Positions 1 to 10,597 of a stretch of DNA of 64,000 nucleotides are shown piece after piece. How positions within the stretch are numbered: the first letter of the stretch is position 1; each line of letters begins with the position of its first letter. The notes under the pieces were generated by a model. That model was not told the DNA's origin. It did not search any database and was given only the letters and a program-made list of their open reading frames with translations. The position numbers were made by a program, and so were the translations under genes. This stretch comes from Panorpa germanica (lineage: Eukaryota > Arthropoda > Insecta > Mecoptera > Panorpidae), in NCBI GenBank assembly GCA_963678705.1, contig OY783205.1, positions 10,044,001 to 10,108,000 on the forward strand, written 5' to 3'.

Positions 1-22
1 ACTCACCAAATTGTTTACTGGG
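1..22. mobile_element. Right terminus of a nested-MITE family
   Basis: The first 22 bases closely match the right terminus of the inverted-repeat element that ends at 2660 (ACCAAATTGTTTACTGGG in both). The rest of this copy would lie left of the window. Confidence 0.5.
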
Positions 23-1380
23 TATATTAGATTCGTATAGAAAATAGTTAAAAATATAACACTTGTTTTCTAAGTACCATCACAGCAAAACGTCCTTTTT
101 CGTTTGGTGGAATGATAATCAGACCTTCTCTATAAACAATTTGTCTTTCTTAGATGAAAAATGAAAGATTATTTGTTAGAACAAATAATAGTATTAACAT
201 CCGTGACATACTAGCAAACGTTTTGTGGTCACTTTACCATCATATCGAAGATGCCCATGACTTTTTGTCTTTTTGTTTTGTGAAAGAGTCCATTTACAGT
301 TAGTTTTTCACAGTCGTTCATATGAAATGTCTATTTTATCGGCTGCATCATATCACAATCTCCAGATGGCATTTGTGTCGACGATACGCAACCTTTTTCT
401 ATGTCCTATTCTCTTTGGTGTCAAGTAATTGAACAAGACGAATACAGATAAGGTATGTTAAACTTTATATATTATACGACTATATTACTTCCAATACTTA
501 ACCTATTTTCCCAAGTTTGTACTTTGTAGAAGTACTTTGTGTTTTGAAATCATTTTTGTTTTTTAACTAGTTTTTTTTAGTGAATTATTCATTTGCGTTT
601 TTAACATTAAGTGACATACATACATACTCAACACTTACCGAACGTTGGACTTACTAAATAAGTTTATGTTCTGAATATAATGAACTAGGAGGTGTTTCTT
701 GATTTTCTTTCTTATTCTAGTCTTCTCTTCGCTTGTGCACGATGGTATACCAAAAGCATCAAATTATTTAATACTTTTACGTTACAAGGTGATTTCGACC
801 GTATGATCATTTTATTTGTTAAACGAATTTTTTTTATTGATATGAAAGATTTATTTGTTGCCAATTTGATATAATATAACTTACTTAGGATTCTAGACAA
901 ATGTCAATAATATGGTGAATCTCCAGGTTGAATATATTAAATTCATTTAGCACTCAAATTAATTTAACACTGATGTCAACAAAGTCTAAAACTTTATACA
1001 AAAAATGTAAATGTACGTTTGTACATTTACATTTTGTACGTATGTACGGATATAGTTTTGAGTTTCTTATTCAATGCAGGTCATTGTATAGCCCTCTCTA
1101 AAAAAATATATTTTTTTAAATAAATCGCGATCGGTACAAATATCTTTTTAGTACTAATAGAAGCGTAAAGAAATTGTGCGTCTACTAAAAATAGTTATAT
1201 ATTTGTAGTGATCTAATTACTCCAAATATCACGTTTTTAGTGTTCTTAATAATTTATTAATAGTGTTCTTAATAAATTGTCTTAATAATTCTCTTTGTAT
1301 TGAGTAACAATAGAAATAGCAAAGTAACAAAGAATTGAACAAATAACAAAAATAACAATAGGTGACGTGGTGAGAAAAAA
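23..1380. other. Non-coding AT-rich stretch
   Basis: I see no convincing coding sequence. The short open frames near 700-900 lie on opposite strands of one another and have no recognisable motif. A perfect hairpin lies at 1002-1035 and is listed separately. Confidence 0.5.
1002..1035. repeat. Perfect 15-bp inverted repeat (hairpin)
   Basis: AAAATGTAAATGTAC (1002-1016) and its exact reverse complement (1021-1035) flank a 4-base GTTT loop. A partial copy of one arm recurs near 2834. This is seen directly; no function is assigned. Confidence 0.7.
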
Positions 1381-1787
1381 ATGCCGGGGGGAATAAAGAC
1401 GAAAAGGGAGAAAGATGAGAAGAAGGAGGACGGAACAGAGGATAAGATCAAAAGGATGTTACAGACAGAAAAAGAAATTCAAGAGGAAGTGAAGGAAATG
1501 AGGGAGAGATTAAAAAAGATGGAAGAAGAATTTAAGATATTCATCGAAGAATCCCGCAAAGAAAGGGTAGATCTTATAAGGAGGTTGGAAAAAGAGAAGG
1601 AAGAGAAAAAAGAAGAAAGAAAAGAAGATGAAAAGAAAAAGGAAGAAACAGAGAAAGAAGTTAGAGAATAGGTGGAGGAGTTGGAAAAAGAACAGGAAAT
1701 AGCGAGGAAGAGCGAGAAGAGAGACAATGTAGTTATAAAGGGTTTTAAAACAAGCAAGATGGGCGCGGAGAGAAGTGGAAGAATGGA
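1381..1787 (+). pseudogene. LINE ORF1 remnant, N-terminal coiled-coil part
   Basis: From the ATG at 1381 runs a very Lys/Glu-rich, heptad-like coiled coil (motifs such as EKEIQEEVKEM and RRLEKEKEEKK). It is followed by RDNVVIKGF, which resembles the conserved (R)NNIVIKG segment at the coiled-coil/RRM boundary of LINE ORF1 proteins. The frame meets a TAG at about 1670, and the matching frame changes near 1745, where ARREVEEW continues in another frame. The copy is therefore decayed. It is then interrupted by the element at 1788-2660. ORF1 proteins of this type bind LINE RNA. The LINE clade is not determined, and a Glu/Lys-rich host protein is a less likely alternative. Confidence 0.6.
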
Positions 1788-2660
1788 TCCCAGTAAACAT
1801 TTTGGAGTAAATTCTACTTAATTTCTATTACATATCATGAATTTTTTGTCTGGAACGTGTTCGTTTTCTATTCAGTCGTTCATAGGAAAGGTCCTTTTTA
1901 TGAGCTACAGACATTGCAACGACGGTTCACTGCTGAATTAAAAGCGGAGTAGGTTTATGATTTATGACCGGAGTTATAAACTTAAAACTAGCAGGGGTAT
2001 AAAACTTAATTGAATTCTACATTTTAGAGTCTGCAAAATATAAATATTTAAATGAAGAAATAAATAGATGTAATCTTTAGTACGGATCGTGATTTTTTTA
2101 ATGAATATTATTCATCTTCACCAATACTCGTTATATTAGTTTTTTACATTGTTTTGGTGATTCAAAAATCCACGATCGGCAGGTCTGCGTTAGGTTTAAA
2201 ACCTCTGTCTTACCATCGCTAAGTACTATCTTCGTTTATATACATTCTATTCGGGGATTGAGGGAGATAGCGTCTGTCTATTACCGTTAAAGAAATATTT
2301 GTTGAAAAAGGATAGCATATACTTATAACATCTGTACAGAACGAAATATTATACAAGTATACAAGTGTAACGGTGAAAAATATATTTTACTTGTCTAACG
2401 CATCTCGTTTCTCTCTCACTTTTAATAAATAAACTTTCATTTACAGAATAAATGAAATGAATGTGAATTTAAAAAAAATATATCCATGTGGGAAAGAAAC
2501 AGAAATACTTAATGAATGATGTTGGAAAAAGAAAGAATATTATTATGAAAAACTAACACAAAATCTGTGACAGGTAGAGAACTTGAAAAGCGTTAGAATA
2601 GAATTGTACGAGTGACTCGAACTTCACCAAATAGGACACTTCACCAAATTGTTTACTGGG
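1788..2660. mobile_element. Nested ~870-bp inverted-repeat element inside a LINE ORF1
   Basis: Imperfect terminal inverted repeats CCCAGTAAACATTTTGG (left) and CCAAATTGTTTACTGGG (right) bound a segment with no recognisable coding. Removing it, with one copy of a 2-base AT, joins GAATGG to ATGCTAAAAG and gives an uninterrupted LINE ORF1 reading (EEW then MLKELKEEIK). That supports these boundaries. A second copy of the right terminus is at window position 1-22. The superfamily is unassigned: the ends do not match a family I can name. The 2-base duplication is also ambiguous, because the same join results if T...A belong to the element. Confidence 0.6.
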
Positions 2661-2830
2661 ATGCTAAAAGAATTGAAGGAAGAAATAAAAATAATGCAAG
2701 CGTTTACGTTTGGAAAAGAAAAGGAAATGGTGAAAGCGAGATGTGAGGGAAAAGAACAGAAGAGAAAGATATTGTCGAGAAAATGTGCATTGAGGGGCAC
2801 GGATGTGTACATCGAAGACTATTTAACATA
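2661..2830 (+). pseudogene. LINE ORF1 remnant, C-terminal part
   Basis: The frame resumes with MLKELKEEIKIMQAF, followed by KCALRGTDVYIEDYL. This resembles the basic region plus '(L)RG..IYIDDDLT' segment near the end of the RRM-like domain of insect LINE ORF1 proteins. It continues the fragment at 1381-1787 across the nested element. The remainder of the LINE (ORF2) is not present downstream, so the copy is truncated. Confidence 0.5.
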
Positions 2831-3756
2831 TATATGTAAATGTACGTTTAAACAATCATATATTTTTTACATCCAAACGCATATTTCATTAAAACTTTTT
2901 TCTGAACGTATCCTCATTATATAACAACCACAAACACAACGCATAAAACAATTAATATTGAAGCAGACAAAGATTTAATTATTTCCAATAGATTTATTAA
3001 AAATCGAAAGAATGATTTGAAATTATCGAAGATATACACAAAGAAATATTTCTTTTGTGAGAAATATAAAACCATGAAATAAATTATATACAAAAGTTGA
3101 AATAAATTTATTATTTATTACATATTTTTCAATTTCGGGTTTTTAAATATTTTTTATATTTCTTGTTTCAATTTATAATATATAATCTGTCCTAAGAGAC
3201 ATTCATTAAACTTTCGTGATTCATGAAAATTACGTGTAAATTAAAAGAATAATAACTTTTTATTTTATGTAACCCTGTTAAGGAAGACATAATATTGGAA
3301 TTTTATTCTTCCTTTTAATAGTTGTAAATAATATTTGATATTTCGATATATAAATACATATAGCAGAGATTTATGAGCTGTAAGGTTGGCAGCGGTTGTG
3401 ATGTCACATGCATTTGGAATGTGTACAACATTGAATCCCTTTAATAATTAAAGACACAAAATGACTTTTTTAATTGTTAATATCTCTTAACATATATAAG
3501 GAGTTATTAAAAAATAATTGAACATTTGAGGTTCTAGTAACCCACTTTATCAATATATAGTACACTTTAATAGAAATTAAGACATATGACACAAGCCCAT
3601 TTAACGGTGATACGTATTACTACCCTGGACGGCAGGATCTTGAGGTGAAACATTACTTCATGCTTATACAGTTAGATATAGATGGCTACAGTGTACTAAA
3701 ATGACAATCGATTTACAAATTTGTACTAGCACTCCATGTTTTCAAATATAAAAACA
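2831..3756. other. Non-coding AT-rich stretch
   Basis: I see no motif-bearing ORF, RNA gene or paired termini here. Confidence 0.4.
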
Positions 3757-4495
3757 TTAAGGGAGGGGTTAGGGTTTTCACTTTCGAAAAATCCAATTTT
3801 TTTTTTGCCTTATCTTATTGTTTAACATTTCAAGAATTTGTCCTTAAAATTTTAAGCCGATCTAAGCAATATTCTTGAAGTTATTGTCTTATTAATCGGG
3901 TACATTATATATATATATATACTCGTTATATTCATTGCTATTGTCCTGAAGCGTTTTTCTCAAAACTACTTTTTCAAAGTCCGTGTTCACGGCCATTTAA
4001 AAACTAATTGACCGATTCATTTCAAACTTCGTACACATTTTCTACATATAAAATACCTCCCCCAAACGTTTAGATAAAACATTTTTTTTTACAATAAGGA
4101 TGTTTCCCACCCACAAAATGGCGGAATTTTTCGTGGAAAATAACAGTTTACACTATAGATGGCCGCCAAAAAATTTTAAATGAAAAAAAAAAATTATCAG
4201 AGACCGTTGGGGGGGCGATTTGATTATAATTCAACTAAATGTTAATGGTTTTTCATTTTGAGATAATTTCCGGCCGAGTTAATGTGAACACCGCAAATTG
4301 TCTTTTTCCCAAGACCTTCGGAGGAAGCTCTGTTACCGGCTTATGCTTCAATATTGCTGCATGATAAAATTATACAACATAGTCAAAAGTATGCTCAATA
4401 ATGTACAAAAGGTTCTAATAAAATTGCTCAATCTATACTTGAGAAAAGAAATCGCGTTTGTTTTTTTTACGCTGAGACCTTAACCCATCCCTTAA
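3757..4495. mobile_element. 731-bp MITE with TTAA target duplication
   Basis: TTAA at 3757-3760 and 4492-4495 flanks inverted termini GGGAGGGGTTAGGG (left) and CCTTAACCCATCCC (right). TTAA duplications are used by piggyBac and Kolobok elements; I cannot decide between them from the termini alone. The interior has no transposase-like ORF. The short ORF at 4298-4483 has no recognisable motif. Confidence 0.65.
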
Positions 4496-4918
4496 TAACT
4501 TTGTCCACGATTGAGCAATTTAAGTTATATAAATTTTATGAGTTAGATAAATGTTTGTAATAAGTATAAATGAAATAAATAAGCTTTGTTTATTTATAGA
4601 TCATTAATAATTATATCAACTATTTATAAAAATATACTGTGTTGAAAATCAAATTTCTATTTCTACGATCGACTTATAGATGGCTTAGTAAATCCAGAGC
4701 TAAGTTAAAAACCCACTAGTAATGCCAAACTTTTGTATGAGATAATTTTATGCAGTTTGAGTTAAACTAACATGTCAACTTGTAAAATCCAATCGTAAAC
4801 TTGTATAAAAAACGAGTTCCTCCTCAAGGAAGAACATTTTCACTAAAATTTTCACTTATCTAAATTTTACAATATTATATTAAACTAAATAAAATTTTGT
4901 CTGTCTTATTTCTATTTT
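4496..4918. other. Flank of the gypsy pol piece
   Basis: AT-rich sequence lying 3' (on the minus strand) of the gypsy integrase end. It contains a purine-rich GAGGAGGAAC stretch on the minus strand near 4820-4833 that could be the polypurine tract of the same fossil. LTR ends could not be defined. Confidence 0.3.
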
Positions 4919-5267
4919 TATGTAGGTATTGGTTTAAGTTTTGTGATATGAAAAAGATTTGACTCTGTTTTTTTATGACCTGTATTAATTTTATATATTG
5001 AATTTGATATCTTTTCAATAACTTTAAATGGACCAACCTTCAGCTCATCTAATTTATTTCTATTTAGTTTGTTTCGATTCTCTACATATACCATATCCCC
5101 TGTATTGAAATTACATTGAGTTCTATTTTTATCAAATATTTGTTTATTGTAGTTATGTGATTTAATTGAATTTTCAAATGCTATTTTTCTATCTCTAATC
5201 CATTCAACATCTGTTTTATTTGTTTTTAGTTCATTTGGTACAAAGGAAACCTTGTTTCTTCAAATTT
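4919..5267 (-). mobile_element. Ty3/gypsy fossil: end of pol (integrase C-terminus)
   Basis: The minus strand encodes a segment typical of the integrase C-terminal domain of insect Ty3/gypsy elements: GDMVYVENRNKLNRNKLDEL, then VGPFKVIEKI, then a TESNLFHITKLKP ending. The piece is a short fragment of a broken element. No matching gag, protease or paired LTR is visible around it, and the age cannot be estimated. Confidence 0.75.
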
Positions 5268-5496
5268 CAGGTATGATTTAAGTTAAACAATTTGATTATT
5301 AAAATATGTATGTAAATTAATAAAATAATCTTCAAATTTCAGAAGCAACTCATGATTTTAACTAAAATATACAATTACTATAATAATATAGGCATAATAT
5401 ATACATTTAAAAGTCTTCTCAGGAAAAATTCTTAAAAAATCGCTTTTTTTGGGTCTTATAACTTTATAACCCCTTAAATGATGCACCTATAGCTAT

Positions 5497-6200
5497 GGCT
5501 TCTGAAAACCCGGCGTTTTAATACCCGCCGGATCCGGATCCGGGTTGGGTCCGAAATCAGTAAAATATAAAAAAAACATCTAAATCTTCAAGTAATAATA
5601 GAAATTCATTTATTATTTATTATTTCATTTAGTATAATTACATAATAATTTTACAACTTATTTTAACTTACTAGCTCAAATATTTAAGAAATACCAAAGC
5701 ATTTGGAGACTTATCCTCCAATAACTAAGTTTGGTGCAAAAATTTGCAGACACCGAGATTGTTCTTTCATTATCCATCGTAGTTGGTTCGACCGTGCATA
5801 CCGCGGCATAAATCTTCTCTAGATTTAGCGTCCTCTTCTTTTGTATTCTAAAAAAGAGTAAACTCCTTCTTCAATTTTCCAAAATCATCAGCCTCTATAT
5901 CAGCACTCACAACAGGTTTATTCGCATTTTTAAAAATTAAATTTAATTCTTCTTCCATTGATAATATCTTTTCATCGTTATCTACTAACAACATATCTAA
6001 GTTTCTGTAGAATTGACTCAATATCTCATTAGCTGCGTAGCTAAACTTTTAATGTTAACTGTTAATTAGACTAATACTTACAATCGAATTGGATGATTGA
6101 ATTAACATGTTCGCTTTTTATGCAAGTACCCAACTCATTAAGAAAACCCAATGAAGTGCTTACTTGAAACTTAAGAATTTCTTTACATTTAAATAGCTAC
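5497..6200 (-). pseudogene. hAT transposase 3' remnant (dimerisation region)
   Basis: Minus-strand pieces resemble the hAT C-terminal dimerisation domain: a YAAVCTVEPTTMDNERT-like segment followed by a SANFCTKL-like segment, where intact relatives read 'P.TS..SER.FS..GN..TK.R..L'. Upstream on the same strand is KILSMEEELNLIFKN. The low-complexity GC-rich run at 5507-5560 (CCGGATCCGGATCCGGG) resembles the CCCG-rich termini of many hAT elements. The copy is decayed and I did not find its other end. A related fragment is at 14468-14785. Confidence 0.55.
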
Positions 6201-6933
6201 TTAAATTACTTTAATCCTGTTAGTTCTGTCGTTTTATTGGTCTCGTGTCTTGTGGTCGTCTCGACAGCATAATAGAACTATCGTTTGTTGAATTTAAAAC
6301 ACTGCTTTTAATCAAATAGGTTTATTATGCTTCTTTATAATAATTAAAAATACGATCAGCAGCTATGCCAACGGTGACGTGTCTGTTTCAGATGCTGCTC
6401 TTGACTAAGAAATTAACTTAATGGACGTTGTTGTACCAACGACGCTAAAAAAGTTATCTACGGAGGACGACAGAAAAAAATGGTATCCTTGCTCATGAAA
6501 AAATAGCGGCGTTGGCATAGGACTGCATACAAAAAAAAATATAATAGAAGATAATATTAAATAATAACAATATAAAATTAACATAAAATATAAAATAAAT
6601 TAACAAATCAAATTTCAAAAGAAAAAATGTCAGGTAGCTGCATATAGTATTTGTGTGACTACTTTTTTCTAAACCAATGCACTTCAAATAATGGCGTTTT
6701 CTATTCAGGGATATTGTTGCACTTGACTATCAATTTTAGACCATTTCTCTGCACACGAGGATTGTCATTATTACCTACAATTTACACTTTAGTTTGAATA
6801 AAGCAACAACAGTCTGTCAATTTAATTCGTAATGAGTTTATTACACCGTAGTCCCTTCTATAATGCGAGTTTATGCAATGTGAATTCATATAACGCTGCT
6901 AAAATATAACATTTATCGTCTTAGATTTATAAT
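6201..6933. other. Non-coding AT-rich stretch
   Basis: No gene or paired terminus recognised. It ends at the copia target duplication ATTAC (6934-6938). Confidence 0.4.
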
Positions 6934-6938
6934 ATTAC

Positions 6939-7172
6939 TATTGAAGCAGATATTATATGCACAGTTATATATTAAATATTTTATTAATCAATAAGTCCTC
7001 AGACTAAAATTATACAGTAAAGTAATTAGAATTTGAAGAAAGAAGTATTGTCCTCAGTCAATATTTCTTATAGACATAAAACAATTGAATTTAATATAAT
7101 AGTTTTATATAAACAAAAACAAAACCAGTTTCAGTAATTTAATTTAAGAATGAATGTATTGTAATTCCAACA
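6939..7172 (-). repeat. Copia 3' LTR
   Basis: 234 bp. On the element's strand it begins TGTTGGAATTAC and ends CTTCAATA. By eye it is identical to 10216-10449. The purine-rich GAGGGGGTG just inside it (7173-7181) is the likely polypurine tract. Confidence 0.9.
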
Positions 7173-7188
7173 CACCCCCTCAAGACAT

Positions 7189-7430
7189 TCATTTCAACAA
7201 TTTAAATAATTTGAAGTCCCAATCCTTCAGTGAATTTTTCATGTAACTCTCTTGGCAGTGCTTTTGATTTTGAGATTTCCAGCTCACAGCACCCCCTGCC
7301 AACATAAATACATATCCAGAATATGATCTTCGATCTTCAAGACAACCTCCCCAATCAGCATCACAGTATCCAATCATAGATTTTGTTTCTTTAGTATAAA
7401 GTATTCCTAATTCTTGCAACTGTAGCAAAA
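7189..7430 (-). pseudogene. Copia fossil: RNase H part
   Basis: The minus strand encodes MIGYCDADWGGCLEDRRSYS followed by GYVFMLAGGAVSWKS. This is the typical start of the copia RNase H domain (YCDADWAG ... SWKS). It is a part of the element at 6939-10449. Confidence 0.85.
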
Positions 7431-10192
7431 GTTTGATCATAATCAATACCATATTTCTGACTATAACCTTTTGCAACAATACGAGCTTTTCTTTTTTCAA
7501 TAAGCCCATCTGATCCAAATTTATTTGTTAAAATCATTCGACTTCCCACAACACTTTGACCTTCAGGTAATTTTACAATATTCCAAGTATCATTTTTTAA
7601 TAAACTTATGACTTCTGATTTAATTGCTCTCTTCCACTCAGCACACTCTTGAGAATTAATAGCATCTTCCAATTTAACTTCAGCTACTCCAACAAATATA
7701 TTATCATTATCATTATCATCTTCATGAGAATCAGATTCAATCCTTTCTTTAACTTCACAATTATTAACTTTTGAAAATAATTTTCTAGGACGTCCTTTCA
7801 AACCTGTTTTAATTAATTTTGGTCTTCCTGGTCCTCTTCTTTCTTCTCTAGTATATTCTCTTGAGTTTCTTCTAGGAGTTTCTTGAATAGATGATTGAAT
7901 ACCAGATGAATTTTCATTTTCTTCATTATCTTCTAAATTTTCTTCTGGAATTCCATCTAAAGTTTCTGTCTCATTACTATTTTTAAATCCTGTTATCAAT
8001 TCAATCCATGGTTTATCCTTGTTTTCAAAATCATTAATAATCAGCTGTTTAATCTCTTGGTTCTTTAAAACTGTAGTAACATTATCTTCAATAAATTTCA
8101 CATCACGAGCAACAATAAATTTTCTCTTTTCTGGTAACCAAATTCTGTATCCTTTTGATTCACGTGGATAACCTACAAAAATTCCTTTCATTGATCTATC
8201 AGATAATTTGCCTTTTGTTGGATCTTTATCTAAGACATATACAGTTGATCCAAATGCTCGTAAATAATTTAAATGAACTTTATCCCTGTTGAACCATCTC
8301 TGATAAGGAGTATCTCCATTAATACTTCTTGAAGGACATCTGTTTCTCAAATGACATGCTGTAGCTACAGCATCAGTCCAAAACATATCCGATAAATTTG
8401 ATTGAAGTAATAAACATCGTCCCATTTCAACTAATGTTCGATTTAAACGTTCAGCAACACCATTTTGCTGAGGTGTTCTTACAACACTTAATCGACGTTG
8501 AATACCTTGATTACGCAGGAAAGAATCCATCTCAGTATTACAATACTCTTTACCATTATCACTTTGAAGATACTTAATCTTCTTCCCTGTCATACGTTCA
8601 GCTTGATTTTGATACATTTTGAAAGCTTCTAGTGCACCACTCTTCTGTTTAAGAAAGTATACTTCACACCATCGAGAATAATCATCAATAAATGTAATAA
8701 AATATTTTGCTCCATTCACTGATTGTGTCCTAAACGGTCCAACAATATCTGTATGAACTATTTCAAGAAGTTCTTCACTCTGTCGTTCACTTCCTGAAAA
8801 CGGTAACCCTGTCATCTTGCCTCGTAGACACACTTCACATCTTGACAAACATTTCAATTGTTCAGAGGTTACTTTACTTGTAGTATTCTGATTAATCACC
8901 CGAAATAAATCCTTAGCATTTAAATGACCCATACGACAATGCCACATCAATAACTCAGAATTAGCTTTATCTTCTCCAATACAAGCTTCTTCATTACCTT
9001 CTTGTAAATAATAGAGATCACCACGCCTTTCAGCAACAAATTTAACATTTCCAGTCATATCCATAATTACAGCTGAATCTTTTTTAAATAGAATTTCATG
9101 ATCCTTATTAGTAATTTTAGCAACTGATACTAGATTTGACCTTAAATCTGGTACAAATAATGTGTTTGAAAAATCTACTGACCTCAGCTGTTTACCATTA
9201 CTAATCGACAAATTAACAGTACCTTTTCCTTTGATTTCACTATTTGCTTGATTAGCCAAATTTATTTTCCCACAAATTTCTTCATTTAAAGACTTAAATA
9301 ATTGTTTATCACCACATAAATGTGTTGTACAGCCACTATCAAGAATCCAAGGTCGACAACTTGGAACACTACCAGCAAATTCAACATCAAATACTGCAAA
9401 AGTATCATCATCCGCTTGAGAACATTGGTTTTCTTGTGTGTATCTATTCTGTCTATCTGGTCTATTTCTTCTGAAATTTGGTTTTAATTGAGTTGGACAT
9501 TCAGGAGACTTATGTCCTTGTTTTCCACATTTAAAACAATATCCTTTAAAAATATTTTTGTAACTCGGTTGATTTTCAGCCCTTACATTTCCAGCTAACT
9601 CAACAACTGAATTTGAACCAATTTCACTCTTCTCAAGTATCTTAACCTTAAGAGCTTCAACCTCCAAGAGTTCATCACGTGATTCCATAGCACATTTAAA
9701 ACCTTCATAGCTATCTGGTAGACTATATAATAACATTACGGACAATAAATCTTTATTCACTTCAATATCCATAGCTCCAAGTCGATCAACTATATCCGAA
9801 AACTTGTTTACATGATCCCTGACATCACCACCTTCAGACATCTTGTGAAGCATAAGTTGCTTAAGTAATAAAGCTTTTCTTGCAGGTCCTTTGGAAGCAT
9901 AAACTGAGGCAAGTTTTTGCCAAACTTCATGAGAAGTATTACAACCTCGGACATGCTGCAATTCCTTTGAACTAATTGCTAATATTACTTCTGACTTAGC
10001 TTTACGATCAATTTTTATCCATCCATTTCTTTCTTCTTGATTATTTTCCGCAGCAACAGGAATCGGTTTTTCACCACTGACATATTCCCACAAATCATTT
10101 TTGATCAATAGCGCCTCAACATGAATTTTCCAGGCTTCATAATTGTCCTTACTCAACAGCTCAAATCTTGTAGCACTCACTGATGTCGTCAT
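7391..10192 (-). pseudogene. Copia fossil: gag-protease-integrase-polymerase reading frame
   Basis: A long frame from the ATG at 10192. It has a copia-type Gag (UBN2-like, with an ESRDE linker). A CCHC knuckle CFKCGKQGHKSPEC lies near residue 217, and the aspartic protease WILDSGCTTHLCGD near 282. The pre-integrase segment MWHCRMGHLNAKDL follows. The integrase core has HTDIVGPF, SDNGKEY and NGVAERLNRTL; their acidic residues near 482, 545 and 581 match D,D35E spacing. The start of the polymerase region follows. Copia elements make Gag and Pol from one frame and regulate Gag by splicing. The element is shorter than the family norm and is treated as broken. Confidence 0.9.
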
Positions 10193-10199
10193 ATTAATT

Positions 10200-10215
10200 G
10201 CCTGGGCCCATAACC
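10200..10215 (-). other. Copia primer-binding site
   Basis: On the minus strand GGTTATGGGCCCAGGC directly follows the 5' LTR. Drosophila copia uses a nearly identical site pairing with an internal part of initiator tRNA-Met, so the same primer is inferred here. Confidence 0.8.
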
Positions 10216-10449
10216 TATTGAAGCAGATATTATATGCACAGTTATATATTAAATATTTTATTAATCAATAAGTCCTCAGACTAAAATTATACAGTAAAGT
10301 AATTAGAATTTGAAGAAAGAAGTATTGTCCTCAGTCAATATTTCTTATAGACATAAAACAATTGAATTTAATATAATAGTTTTATATAAACAAAAACAAA
10401 ACCAGTTTCAGTAATTTAATTTAAGAATGAATGTATTGTAATTCCAACA
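10216..10449 (-). repeat. Copia 5' LTR
   Basis: 234 bp, by eye identical to the copy at 6939-7172, adjoining the target duplication ATTAC at 10450-10454. Confidence 0.9.
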
Positions 10450-10545
10450 ATTACATTAGTGTGTATGAGAGATTTAGAACTGTTGATTTGTAATTGTTTC
10501 TTTCTTTCTTTTTCTATTTATTGAATGAATGTAATTTTCTTATTT

Positions 10546-10547
10546 AG
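10546..10547 (+). promoter_or_regulatory. Possible 5'-UTR splice acceptor of the F-box/LRR gene
   Basis: A pyrimidine-rich run (TTTCTTTCTTTCTTTTTC, 10498-10515) is followed by TTTTCTTATTTAG before the ATG at 10598. If it is used, the copia insertion sits in a 5' intron. This is inference only. Confidence 0.3.
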
Positions 10548-10597
10548 GTGAATCCGTTCCGTTTTTTACTTCTTTATAATATTCATAATCTACCGTC

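Larger units (their letters stand above)
6934..10454 (-). mobile_element. Copia-family LTR retrotransposon, very young
   Basis: An element at 6939-10449 with a 5-bp target duplication ATTAC at 6934-6938 and 10450-10454, two LTRs of 234 bp that I read as identical, a copia-type primer-binding site, and coding in copia order (gag, zinc knuckle, protease, integrase, polymerase part, RNase H). At about 3.5 kb it is shorter than full-length relatives of about 5 kb, so it is broken, with about one or two breaks, and probably cannot move by itself. Identical LTRs mean a very recent insertion. It lies on the minus strand, 144 bp upstream of the F-box/LRR gene's ATG. Confidence 0.95.

Noticed and set aside
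1269-1800. Phe/Ser-rich minus-strand frames opposite the LINE ORF1
   Set aside because: Complement of a purine-rich coiled-coil coding region.
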